Origin: an uncultured Clostridium sp.
Lineage (GTDB): Bacteria; Bacillota; Clostridia; Oscillospirales; Acutalibacteraceae
DNA: 8,350 nucleotides
Direction: 5' to 3'
NCBI GenBank assembly: GCA_934717555.1
Contig: CAKUYY010000059.1
Location: forward strand, 1-8,350
The position numbers were made by a program, and so were the translations under genes. Shown here piece after piece: positions 1 through 6,193 of the stretch. Each line of letters starts with the position of its first letter. Position 1 is the stretch's first letter. The notes beneath the pieces are model-generated. The model was not told the DNA's origin. It searched no databases and saw nothing but the letters and a program-made list of their open reading frames with translations.

Positions 1-168
1 GATCAGAAACGGTTCCCCTCCCAATTGTTTTACTGTCATCGCCGTCTGCAGGCCTTTTCCCACAGCGCGGCGGCACATCACAGCCACCTGGTTATTGGTT
101 TGCCATCGAAATTCTGGTATAGAAATTATTTTTTCTATACCGGAGTTTAACTGAATATTTACAATCAA
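1..168 (-). CDS. PfkB/1-phosphofructokinase-family sugar kinase, N-terminal fragment (runs off the left edge)
   Basis: This is a partial gene of 56 codons that continues past the window edge. The opening MIVNIQLNSGIEKI and the following GKGLQTA and KQLGGEP align by eye with the start of 1-phosphofructokinase and tagatose-6-phosphate kinase proteins (MIxTxTLNPAxDxxI, GKGINVA, LGG). That family phosphorylates a sugar phosphate with ATP in the cytoplasm. The start is TTG, 7 nt after a clean GGAGG, and no better in-frame start exists. Differences from the family are visible: NPAxD reads NSGIE (residues 8-12), so the usual substrate-contacting Asp is Glu, and the Asn of GKGxN is Gln41. Residues G37-K38-G39 and L49-G50-G51 are kept. 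The ATP-binding and catalytic C-terminal part lies outside the window. Its substrate could differ from fructose-1-phosphate, or it could be degenerate. Family is fairly sure; function is not. Confidence 0.72.
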   Translation of the reverse strand, partial: MIVNIQLNSGIEKIISIPEFRWQTNNQVAVMCRRAVGKGLQTAMTVKQLGGEPFLI

Positions 169-175
169 AAAAATT

Positions 176-180
176 CCTCC
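176..180 (-). promoter_or_regulatory. Ribosome binding site of the edge kinase
   Basis: A perfect GGAGG on the minus strand lies 7 nt before the TTG at 168-166. It decides the start of a gene that has no ATG at its N-terminus. Confidence 0.75.
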
Positions 181-242
181 CAATGATAAAATCATTCTAA
201 ATATCCCTGTTTTCGGTTAAAACAAAAAAAATATCACATACT

Positions 243-274
243 AGCTATGGAGGGAATTTTCTCTCTCCATAGCT
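243..274. repeat. 13-bp hairpin in the divergent intergenic region
   Basis: AGCTATGGAG (243-252) is complementary to CTCCATAGCT (265-274). Three further inner pairs (253-255 with 262-264, one of them G-T) leave a 6-nt loop. On the minus strand it lies about 75 nt before the kinase start and is followed, about 10 nt later, by a run of eight T's. This makes it a leader attenuator, a terminator of unseen upstream transcription, or a protein-binding site. The gap before the T-run is longer than in a standard intrinsic terminator. The rest of the 233-bp region between the two divergent genes is AT-rich; I see no convincing complete promoter in it. Confidence 0.6.
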
Positions 275-413
275 CATTTCCTTTGAGCCATGTACAAAAC
301 CGCATAAATATGAAAACCTTTTGTAATAGCAAATACCCATGTATATGCGCAGATTGACATGTTCTTTCCTAAAATTAAAAAGTTTTCCAATAATAATAGA
401 AAAAGGTGATTTG

Positions 414-587
414 ATGGAAAAGGAAAAGCATCCAGCGGTGCACCTAACGGATCTCTCTCGTGTAAAGGCAGTGGCCCAGGCCCTACCTCAGGAAGGAAAA
501 GGGGATATTCCTTCCGACGTTAACGGTAGTTATACCGGCACCCCTACAGATGGGGGAACCCCTGTCCAGGACGCAGACGATCTCTAG
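414..587 (+). CDS. Small acidic protein of unknown function (57 aa)
   Basis: I do not assign a function. The ATG is preceded by AAGGTGAT (403-410), 5 nt away. The open frame extends further upstream to 339, but that part is AT-rich and has no ribosome site, so I start at 414. The N-terminal half (residues 1-27) is mixed charged and helix-like. The C-terminal half (30-57) is rich in Gly, Asp, Pro and Thr, with DVNGSYTGTP and an acidic end, VQDADDL. There is no signal peptide, membrane segment or cysteine. The tail looks like one seen on short hypothetical proteins of Clostridia, from memory and unchecked. The M23 peptidase follows 114 bp downstream on the same strand with no clear terminator between, so they may share a transcript. 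Confidence 0.72.
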   Translation: MEKEKHPAVHLTDLSRVKAVAQALPQEGKGDIPSDVNGSYTGTPTDGGTPVQDADDL

Positions 588-647
588 TTGATTCCCTGTT
601 TTCTTGAGTATACCGGCAAATTTAGCAGGACAATCTATATTACCACC

Positions 648-689
648 GCATTCCACATACAAATAAACATATCTCGATATGTGGAATGC
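648..689. repeat. 12-bp perfect inverted repeat abutting the M23 ribosome binding site
   Basis: GCATTCCACATA (648-659) and TATGTGGAATGC (678-689) are perfect complements with an 18-nt spacer. The spacer holds a competing small stem, CATAT with ATATG. The right arm ends one base before the AGGTGA ribosome site of the M23 gene. A TATATT box at 636-641 lies just upstream, so a transcript starting there would begin with this hairpin. It could control translation, protect the mRNA 5' end or bind a repressor. It is not a normal terminator, because no T-run directly follows. Confidence 0.7.
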
Positions 690-695
690 AGGTGA
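690..695 (+). promoter_or_regulatory. Ribosome binding site for the TTG start of the M23 gene
   Basis: AGGTGA lies 6 nt before the TTG at 702. No ATG is available near the N-terminal signal-anchor segment, so this site supports the TTG start. Confidence 0.65.
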
Positions 696-701
696 TCCTT
701 T

Positions 702-1736
702 TTGAAACGACCCATCCGTAAAATTTTGATACTATTAAGCCTGGCGGTTATCTTAATCGCCACGGTACTGATTCTCTCTTTCCCTACCTCTCCGGATTTA
801 TCTACCTCTGCCCAAGCCAGCTCCTCTTCCGATTACATAAAATGGGTAGATTTTGATGTTACCTATGAAGCCATGGAAAAGGCCATGCAATTGGATATAG
901 AAACCCATGGAACAGAAACCCCGTTACACTGGGTGGAAATGCTGGCATATCTGGGGGCACGGTATGGAGGAGATTTTTCCAGATATAAGCCTTCGGATTT
1001 GGATCAGCTGGCACAAACTCTGACCAGCGGACAAACGATAGAGGAACTCACTAAGGATATGAAATATTTTTCCTATTATCTAGAGGCTTATACCGCCGTC
1101 CTTGGTCAATTCATCGGGGAATATCAGATACAAGTTCCTTCTGAGGGGACCGGCGAACCAGTCTGGCAGGAAAAGTATGGATTAAAAGTTTTTTCCCCTA
1201 TCGCCAAAACCTTCCCATTCCAACACTTTGATGATTTTGGCGCTTCCCGAAGCTATGGATTTTCCCGTCCCCATGTGGGGCACGACCTCATGGCGGCTAC
1301 CGGAACCCCTGTTGTAGCCATAGAATCCGGCACGGTTGAGGTAATGGGGTGGAACCAATACGGCGGCTGGCGCGTCGGTATCCGAAGTTTTGATAAAAAA
1401 CGTTATTATTACTACGCCCACCTGAGAAAAGACCGCCCTTTTCATGCCGACCTGTATGAAGGAAAAGTGGTCAAGGCGGGGGACGTCATCGGGTATGTAG
1501 GGCGCACAGGATACAGTACCAAAGACAACGTTAACAATATCTCTACCAGCCATCTGCACGTGGGGATGCAGCTGATTTTTGACGAAAGCCAAAAGGAATG
1601 CAACAGCGAAATCTGGATTGACTTATATGCCATCACACGGCTTCTGCAAAAAAACCAGTCAGCTGTCACCCGTGTGGCCGAAACCAAAGAATTTTACCGG
1701 ACTTATGATTTTTGGGAACCACAATTGACGCAATAA
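702..1736 (+). CDS. Membrane-anchored M23 (LytM-type) zinc metallopeptidase
   Basis: A 344-residue cell-wall peptidase predicted to act outside the membrane. Residues 1-7 are basic and 8-27 are a hydrophobic signal-anchor or uncleaved signal, followed by a Ser/Thr-rich linker (28-43). Residues 44-150 form a helical region without a recognised motif. The M23 domain spans about 160-290: HVGHD (His191, Asp195) and HLH (284-286) give the zinc ligands His191, Asp195 and His286 with His284 as catalytic histidine. YYAHL (His240) and the GTPVVAIESG strand are also typical. A C-terminal tail (about 291-344) extends past the domain. M23 enzymes cut peptide cross-links of peptidoglycan; the exact bond is not visible here. 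I recall the whole architecture, including the DFGASRSYGF segment and the tail, from a widespread clostridial M23 group. The start is TTG with AGGTGA 6 nt upstream. No clear terminator follows. Confidence 0.9.
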   Translation: MKRPIRKILILLSLAVILIATVLILSFPTSPDLSTSAQASSSSDYIKWVDFDVTYEAMEKAMQLDIETHGTETPLHWVEMLAYLGARYGGDFSRYKPSDLDQLAQTLTSGQTIEELTKDMKYFSYYLEAYTAVLGQFIGEYQIQVPSEGTGEPVWQEKYGLKVFSPIAKTFPFQHFDDFGASRSYGFSRPHVGHDLMAATGTPVVAIESGTVEVMGWNQYGGWRVGIRSFDKKRYYYYAHLRKDRPFHADLYEGKVVKAGDVIGYVGRTGYSTKDNVNNISTSHLHVGMQLIFDESQKECNSEIWIDLYAITRLLQKNQSAVTRVAETKEFYRTYDFWEPQLTQ

Positions 1737-2083
1737 ATTTTGTGAAATCATCTTTTCTGCCCTTTTTCCGAGCCATGATTATAACATAGCCCCAAAGTCC
1801 ATTTTTGTCTGATTCCGTGGAAATGATTGTTTTTTTTCGCCATTTTTTGTTTTCTAGCTTCTCATCCTTTGGCCTCGATTTCATGGTATTTTGGCTAAAA
1901 TGGACCTATCTTTTTCTCTACAAAGAGAAATGAAATTTGTCTTTCTCATATTTGGCCCATATCGGTAAATATTAAAAAAATGTAATGATATTGTCATCCA
2001 AAAAAACTTGACAGTAGTTCACAATATGGTAACATTATTTTTGCAAAGTTCCATAAACTGGAGCTTATTAACGGGGTGTGTTT
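1737..2083. other. 347-bp AT-rich intergenic region
   Basis: There is no supported gene on either strand. It holds several T-runs, a 7-bp hairpin (TTTCTCT 1913-1919 with AGAGAAA 1924-1930, loop ACAA, no T-tail), and the promoter and ribosome site of the downstream cluster at its right end. I see no intrinsic terminator for the M23 gene and no recognisable riboswitch. Its length would allow a small RNA or long leader, but nothing in the sequence proves one. Confidence 0.6.
2008..2035 (+). promoter_or_regulatory. Sigma-A-type promoter of the acyl-transfer cluster
   Basis: A consensus -35 TTGACA (2008-2013) is followed after 16 nt by TAACAT (2030-2035), matching 4 of 6 of the -10 consensus. A TG one base upstream of the -10 (2027-2028) makes it an extended -10. 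Transcription would start near 2042, leaving a leader of about 40 nt before the ATG at 2084. Confidence 0.62.
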
Positions 2084-2953
2084 ATGAGACCATTTTTTTC
2101 TTTTCTGCGGAATTTTCTTCTCCTGTTTCTGGTCATGTGTTTCCTTTTATCCGGATGCGCACAAAAAGGACAGCCACAGGCTGATTCCTCTTTGCTGGAC
2201 GAGCCCAGTGATTCCCATAGTACTCCCTCTGAGACTTCCATAGACCCCATTGTTTCCGATATCCCCGCATTGGCGCCTTCCGTAAGTTCCTCCAGTGAAA
2301 ACAGCAGAAATTCTCTTTCTGAAAATCCGCCTTCGTCAGGTTCTTTTTTCGACGACGCCGTTTTTATTGGGGATTCCGTGAGTTTAAAACTGAAATATTA
2401 CTGTATGCAGCAACAGAAAAAAGGGCAACCTTGTTTAGGACAGGCTCAGTTTCTGGTGTCGGGCAATATGGGAAGCGGCAACGCCTTGCAGCCCGTCTCT
2501 TCCGATTCTATCCATCCCTCCTATCAGGGAAAAAAAGCGCTCCTGGAAGATTCCATCGCCCAGATGGGGGCTAGTAAAGTTTTTATCATGTTGGGGATGA
2601 ATGACATTGGGCTATATGGTATGGAAACCTCTCTGCAAAATCTGGATAGCTTAATCGGGCGTATCCTGCAAAAATCCCCATCCGCCTCCATCTTTCTCCA
2701 ATCGGTCACCCCCATGCTCAAAGGATCGGAGCGGAAGTCACTCAATAACACCGTGATTCAGGAATACAACACCCGGTTGCAGGCTTACTGCCAGGAAAAG
2801 GGATACACCTATCTGGATATTGCGTCCAAGGTAAGGGATCAGGACGGTTTTCTGATTCCGGAATATTGCAGTGATCCAGAAGCTATGGGGATTCATTTCA
2901 CCGACTTGGCTTGTTCGGTTTGGGTAGACTGTCTAAATGACATTGCGGCCTGA
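2084..2953 (+). CDS. SGNH/GDSL-hydrolase-family lipoprotein
   Basis: A 289-residue lipoprotein on the outer face of the membrane. Residues 1-25 are a lipoprotein signal ending in the lipobox LSGC (Cys25). A Ser/Pro-rich linker (26-88) leads to the SGNH domain (about 89-289). Visible motifs are block I FIGDSVS (nucleophile Ser98), a block II glycine in VSGNMG, block III GMND (Asn173) and block V GIHF (His271). The Asp normally three residues before that His (DxxH) is Met268, so the triad is incomplete or completed by another residue. The family hydrolyses or transfers acyl esters. As first gene of an MBOAT/DHHW cluster, it probably adds or removes acetyl groups on a surface glycan; this is inference. 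I chose ATG 2084, with GGGGTG 5 nt upstream, over the GTG at 2078, which overlaps that site. Confidence 0.87.
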   Translation: MRPFFSFLRNFLLLFLVMCFLLSGCAQKGQPQADSSLLDEPSDSHSTPSETSIDPIVSDIPALAPSVSSSSENSRNSLSENPPSSGSFFDDAVFIGDSVSLKLKYYCMQQQKKGQPCLGQAQFLVSGNMGSGNALQPVSSDSIHPSYQGKKALLEDSIAQMGASKVFIMLGMNDIGLYGMETSLQNLDSLIGRILQKSPSASIFLQSVTPMLKGSERKSLNNTVIQEYNTRLQAYCQEKGYTYLDIASKVRDQDGFLIPEYCSDPEAMGIHFTDLACSVWVDCLNDIAA

Positions 2954-3005
2954 AGGCCGCGCTATCCCGCTATCTTTCTGTAACGATGTACTGGAGGTTT
3001 GATTG

Positions 3006-3464
3006 ATGAAAAAATTGGTTTCCATTCTCCTGTTATGCCTTTGCTTGTTTTGGGCTTCCGCCTGTTCTTCCAATCCCGACGTAAACCTCCATGAAGTGAT
3101 GGGGGAAATGGAAAAACAGGAAAGCCTTTCCGACATGATGGTCCTGGATACTTCTGATCTCACCGACCTTTATGGGATTTCCCCGGAAGATGTGGAACAG
3201 TTTGAGGGGAGAATCCTCTCTGACGGCATCCATCCGGATGAAATCGTTTTAGTCAAAGCCAAGAATCCCCAGGCTGCCGCCCGGATTCAGGACGCTCTAA
3301 CAAGCCGTTGGGAAAGTAAAGGCAACGAGGCCAAAGATTATAACCCGGATGGCTATGCGCTGATCCAAAACTGTGAGGTCCGTGTGGACGGCAACTATGT
3401 CGCTATGATTGTCTCCCCGGATTACGAGGCTCTCAATTCCACGTATGACCGCTTTATCAAATAA
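3006..3464 (+). CDS. DUF4358-family lipoprotein
   Basis: A 152-residue secreted protein. Residues 1-20 form a signal peptide ending in ASAC, a slightly weak lipobox with Cys20 as the likely lipidated residue. The mature part has the pattern I associate with DUF4358: a short helix, LTDLYGISPEDVEQFEG (about 52-68), a central strand DEIVLVKAK (78-86), a helix with AARIQDAL, and a final strand near NYVAMIVSP. There are no catalytic motifs and its biochemical role is unknown. Such proteins often accompany MBOAT/DHHW genes in Firmicutes (from memory), which suggests an accessory or substrate-handling role in extracellular acylation. ATG 3006 has GGAGG 8 nt upstream; the TTG at 3003 is possible but less well spaced. 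It follows the SGNH gene by 52 bp and is probably co-transcribed. Confidence 0.8.
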   Translation: MKKLVSILLLCLCLFWASACSSNPDVNLHEVMGEMEKQESLSDMMVLDTSDLTDLYGISPEDVEQFEGRILSDGIHPDEIVLVKAKNPQAAARIQDALTSRWESKGNEAKDYNPDGYALIQNCEVRVDGNYVAMIVSPDYEALNSTYDRFIK

Positions 3465-3493
3465 TGGTGTTTTTGAGACTGTTTGTACGGCCC

Positions 3494-3524
3494 GCGGAGC
3501 GGCTGGATAGCCGCCCCGCTTTTT
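3494..3524 (+). terminator. Intrinsic-terminator-shaped hairpin inside the cluster
   Basis: GCGG-A-GCGGCT (3494-3504), a GGAT loop, then AGCCGC-C-CCGC (3509-3519) form 4 plus 6 bp around one A/C mismatch, followed directly by TTTTT (3520-3524). It lies between the DUF4358 and MBOAT genes, with only 26 bp left before the MBOAT start and no promoter visible there. It probably allows partial read-through, giving more lipoprotein than membrane-enzyme mRNA. Confidence 0.72.
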
Positions 3525-3535
3525 AATGCTAAGAA

Positions 3536-3540
3536 AAGGG
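3536..3540 (+). promoter_or_regulatory. Ribosome binding site of the MBOAT gene
   Basis: AAGGG ends 10 nt before the TTG at 3551 and only 4 nt before the TTG at 3545. The family-typical N-terminus MVFSSLLFLF favours 3551. Confidence 0.5.
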
Positions 3541-3550
3541 ATGATTGCTG

Positions 3551-4948
3551 TTGGTTTTTTCCAGTCTGTTATTTTTATTTCTTTATCTTCCTATCGTGTT
3601 GGGAATTTATTATCTGATCCCCCGCCGGTTCCGTAATCTATTTTTGTTTGCCGCCAATTTGGTATTTTACGGATGGGGCGAGCCTGTTTTTATCCTGGTG
3701 ATGATTTTTTCCACGGTGGTCAACTACATATACGGGCTTCTGATCCACAAATACCAGGATCAGAAACGGACCGCTAAAATTTTGCTGGTCACCTGTATCA
3801 TCGTTAACCTGGGATTGCTGGGATTTTTCAAATACGCCGGTTTTGTGGCCAGTATTCTGCAAAGTATCCCCTTGTTCTCCAACCTGCCTACCCCTCTGAT
3901 CCCCCTCCCCATCGGGATCTCTTTCTATACCTTCCAGATCATGTCCTATGTGATCGACGTCTATCGGAAAGAAACCAGCGTACAGCGCAGTGTTATTACC
4001 TTTGGCACCTATGTGGCGCTGTTCCCTCAGCTCATCGCCGGGCCTATCGTCCGGTATCAGGACGTGGCCGATCAACTGGAACACCGGGTGGAAAATTTGG
4101 ATCAGTTCACCCACGGGGTCAAGCTCTTTTTAGTGGGGCTGGCCAAAAAAGTGCTCATCGCCAACCAGATGGGGGCCTTGTGGGACAGCCTGCGCCAAAC
4201 CTCTGAAAGCAACGGGATCCTGGGCTCTTGGATCGGGATCATCGCCTTTACCTTCCAGATCTATTTCGATTTCAGCGGTTATTCCGATATGGCCCGCGGC
4301 CTCGGCAATATGCTGGGCTTTGAGTTTTTGATCAACTTCAATTATCCCTATATCTCCAAAAGCATCACGGAATTCTGGCGCCGGTGGCACATTTCCCTGG
4401 GCACCTGGTTCCGGGAATATGTGTATATCCCATTGGGCGGAAACCGGAAGGGCAAGCCCCGCCTGCTGTTTAACCTGCTGGTGGTCTGGTTTTTAACCGG
4501 GCTGTGGCACGGCGCGAGCTGGAATTTTATCCTCTGGGGATTGTATTTCGGCGTCATCCTAATTATAGAAAAATTCTTTTTGCTCAAGCGTCTGGAAAAA
4601 GCGCCCCCTGTGGTCTCCCACCTATACGCCCTGGTACTGATTGTGCTGGGCTGGGTGATCTTTTACTTTGAGAGCACTCCTGAAATGTTCCAGTATTTCG
4701 GGCTTCTGTTCAGTGGTTCCGCCGGGCTCATCGGCGGGGACGCCCTGGCGCTTACCCTGTCCTATCTGCCCCTTCTGCTGGTGGCTGGAGTTGCCAGTAC
4801 GCCTCTGGCGGCCAAGCTGTATGAAAAGATAAAAAATATGCGCTATACCTGGATTCCGGAGACCGCCGCCTGCTTCCTGGCCCTGGTGGTATGTACCGCT
4901 ACCCTGGTCAGCCAAAGCTATAACCCATTTTTGTATTTCCGGTTTTAG
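3551..4948 (+). CDS. MBOAT-family membrane O-acyltransferase (AlgI/DltB-like)
   Basis: A 465-residue polytopic membrane enzyme of usual family length. Hydrophobic segments run through the whole chain, starting with VFSSLLFLFLYLP, the common N-terminus of this group. The MBOAT signature is clear: EFWRRWHISLGTWFREYVYI (about 274-293, conserved His280) and LTGLWHGASWNFILWG (315-330) with the invariant catalytic His320. The chain ends in NPFLYFRF, also typical. MBOAT proteins of this branch take an acyl group, usually acetyl, from a cytoplasmic donor and pass it to an extracytoplasmic acceptor system, as in alginate O-acetylation (AlgI) or teichoic acid D-alanylation (DltB). There are no dltA or dltC genes beside it, and a DHHW partner follows directly, so the AlgI/AlgX model fits better. 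TTG 3551 is preferred; TTG 3545 would add two residues. Confidence 0.94.
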   Translation: MVFSSLLFLFLYLPIVLGIYYLIPRRFRNLFLFAANLVFYGWGEPVFILVMIFSTVVNYIYGLLIHKYQDQKRTAKILLVTCIIVNLGLLGFFKYAGFVASILQSIPLFSNLPTPLIPLPIGISFYTFQIMSYVIDVYRKETSVQRSVITFGTYVALFPQLIAGPIVRYQDVADQLEHRVENLDQFTHGVKLFLVGLAKKVLIANQMGALWDSLRQTSESNGILGSWIGIIAFTFQIYFDFSGYSDMARGLGNMLGFEFLINFNYPYISKSITEFWRRWHISLGTWFREYVYIPLGGNRKGKPRLLFNLLVVWFLTGLWHGASWNFILWGLYFGVILIIEKFFLLKRLEKAPPVVSHLYALVLIVLGWVIFYFESTPEMFQYFGLLFSGSAGLIGGDALALTLSYLPLLLVAGVASTPLAAKLYEKIKNMRYTWIPETAACFLALVVCTATLVSQSYNPFLYFRF

Positions 4949-4952
4949 GAGG
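4947..4952 (+). promoter_or_regulatory. Ribosome binding site of the DHHW gene, overlapping the MBOAT stop
   Basis: AGGAGG lies 8 nt before the ATG at 4961 and shares its first two bases with the TAG stop of the MBOAT gene. The two proteins are probably translationally coupled. Confidence 0.8.
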
Positions 4953-4960
4953 CATACGGC

Positions 4961-6103
4961 ATGAAAAAGAAAAAACAATGGAAACGTTACGCGCCCACTT
5001 TTCTGTTTTGTATATTTATCGCTGTGATGATGGTGCTGTTTTTCGCGCTTCCCAAGCAGAGCTTTTCCTCAAACGAAAAAAGGGTGCTGGAAGAGACCCC
5101 ATCCTTTACTCTGGGCTCCCTGGCGGACGGAAGTTACGGCAAGAGCGTGGAAAATTACCTTTCCGACCATTTCCCCGGACGCAATTTTTTTGTAGGCCTG
5201 AACTCCTATTACAACCTCTACAGCGGCCGCAACGGCTCCTCTGATGTCTATTTGGGAAAAGACGGATATCTCATCAATGCCCCCATCACCTGGAACGAGG
5301 AAAACCTGCAAAAGAATCTGGACCACATCAGCACCCTGGCCCAGCAGGTTTCCGCCCCGGTGGCCGTGAGTGTCGTCCCTTCCACAGGCTATATCATGGA
5401 GGACAAGCTGCCCGCTGTGCACAAGCCTTACCACGACCAAGAAATCTTGCAGGAGATTTCCTCCTCCCTGGATTCCAATATCCAGTACATTGACCTGCAG
5501 CAGGCTTTCCAGGAGCAGGCAAGCAAACAACAGCTTTACTATAAAACCGACCACCACTGGACCAGCGCCGGCGCTTACCTGGGGTATCAGGTTCTGGGAC
5601 AGCAGTTAGGCTTTACCCCTACAGAGCGGGATCTCTACCAGGTGGAAGCCTCCGGCGGGTTCTACGGTACCACCTATTCCCACAGCGGCTACTGGCTGAG
5701 CGCTCCCGATACCGTCGAGATGTGGCATAATCCCCAGCTGGCGGATATTTCCGTGCGGATTGAGGAAACCGGGAAAGACCCAGTGGAAAGCGACAGCATG
5801 TTTTTCCCTTCCCATCTGGAAGAGGAGGACAAATACCCGGTTTTCCTGGACGGGAACCATGGGTATACCAAGATCACCAATCCCGGCGCCCCGTTGGGAA
5901 AACTCCTGCTCATCAAGGATTCCTTCGGCCATTGCCTGGCCCCGTTCCTGGCGGAACAATATCAGGAGATTTACATGATCGATCTGCGTTATTATAAAAA
6001 TTCCCTGACCGAACTGGCGGAACAGGAGGGGATCGACCAGGTTCTCTTCCTCTATGGGCTGGATAATATGGTCAACGACACCAACTTTGTCTGGATCAAA
6101 TAA
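4961..6103 (+). CDS. DHHW-family (AlgX/AlgJ-like) extracytoplasmic O-acyltransferase
   Basis: A 380-residue protein with a basic N-terminus and one membrane segment (about 11-30), so the rest is probably outside the cell. The defining motif DHHWTSAGA is at 197-205; Asp197 and His199 correspond to the catalytic pair of the AlgJ/AlgX DxHW motif. The nucleophile candidate is Ser321 in IKDSFGH. The N-terminal VENYLSDHFPGRNFF (63-77) is another recurring element of this family. In alginate systems such proteins accept acetyl groups from the MBOAT partner and place them on the polysaccharide. This one starts 12 bp after the MBOAT gene, so the two most likely form one complex. The acceptor glycan is unknown. 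The ATG start is supported by AGGAGG at the proper distance. Confidence 0.9.
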   Translation: MKKKKQWKRYAPTFLFCIFIAVMMVLFFALPKQSFSSNEKRVLEETPSFTLGSLADGSYGKSVENYLSDHFPGRNFFVGLNSYYNLYSGRNGSSDVYLGKDGYLINAPITWNEENLQKNLDHISTLAQQVSAPVAVSVVPSTGYIMEDKLPAVHKPYHDQEILQEISSSLDSNIQYIDLQQAFQEQASKQQLYYKTDHHWTSAGAYLGYQVLGQQLGFTPTERDLYQVEASGGFYGTTYSHSGYWLSAPDTVEMWHNPQLADISVRIEETGKDPVESDSMFFPSHLEEEDKYPVFLDGNHGYTKITNPGAPLGKLLLIKDSFGHCLAPFLAEQYQEIYMIDLRYYKNSLTELAEQEGIDQVLFLYGLDNMVNDTNFVWIK

Positions 6104-6122
6104 AATAAACCTATTCCATAAC

Positions 6123-6172
6123 AAAAGCCAACCAGCACATGACAGAATCCCGTCGTGTGCCGGTTGGCTTTT
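6123..6172. terminator. Strong bidirectional intrinsic terminator
   Basis: AAAAGCCAACC (6123-6133) pairs with GGTTGGCTTTT (6162-6172). After one A/C mismatch the stem continues GCACATGAC (6135-6143) with GTCGTGTGC (6152-6160), leaving an 8-nt loop. The plus strand continues TTTTCTTTTC and the minus strand also reads TTTTG, so it can end both the DHHW transcript and the converging small minus-strand gene. Confidence 0.9.
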
Positions 6173-6193
6173 CTTTTCTATCTTCTGCTCCGG

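Noticed and set aside
1..12. The 12-mer GATCAGAAACGG also occurs inside the MBOAT gene near 3759.
   Set aside because: A shared 12-mer is expected by chance in a window of this size and the flanks do not match.
354..375. TTGACA followed by TAAAAT as a promoter for the 57-residue gene.
   Set aside because: The spacer is only 10 nt, far too short for a sigma-A promoter, and no better -10 lies at 16-18 nt.
1666..1884. A 72-residue Lys-rich open frame on the minus strand.
   Set aside because: It overlaps the 3' end of the M23 gene, its composition reflects T-runs on the other strand, and it has no ribosome site.
1797..1905. GTCCATTTT (1797-1805) and AAAATGGAC (1897-1905) as a long-range stem of a structured RNA.
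   Set aside because: It has only nine pairs, AT-rich, about 90 nt apart in a T-rich region; no further helices support a fold.
2945..2960. GCGGCC-TGAA-GGCCGC hairpin at the SGNH stop codon as a terminator.
   Set aside because: No T-run follows and the next gene starts 45 bp later with a good ribosome site; it is more likely a local mRNA structure.
3638..4114. A 158-residue minus-strand open frame within the MBOAT gene.
   Set aside because: It is the complement of a clear MBOAT coding region, with no domain or ribosome site; similar long shadows opposite the DHHW gene (5069-5557, 5606-6124) were dropped for the same reason.
3551..6103. A dlt (teichoic acid D-alanylation) operon.
   Set aside because: MBOAT resembles DltB, but DltA, DltC and DltD genes are missing and the partner carries the DHHW motif.
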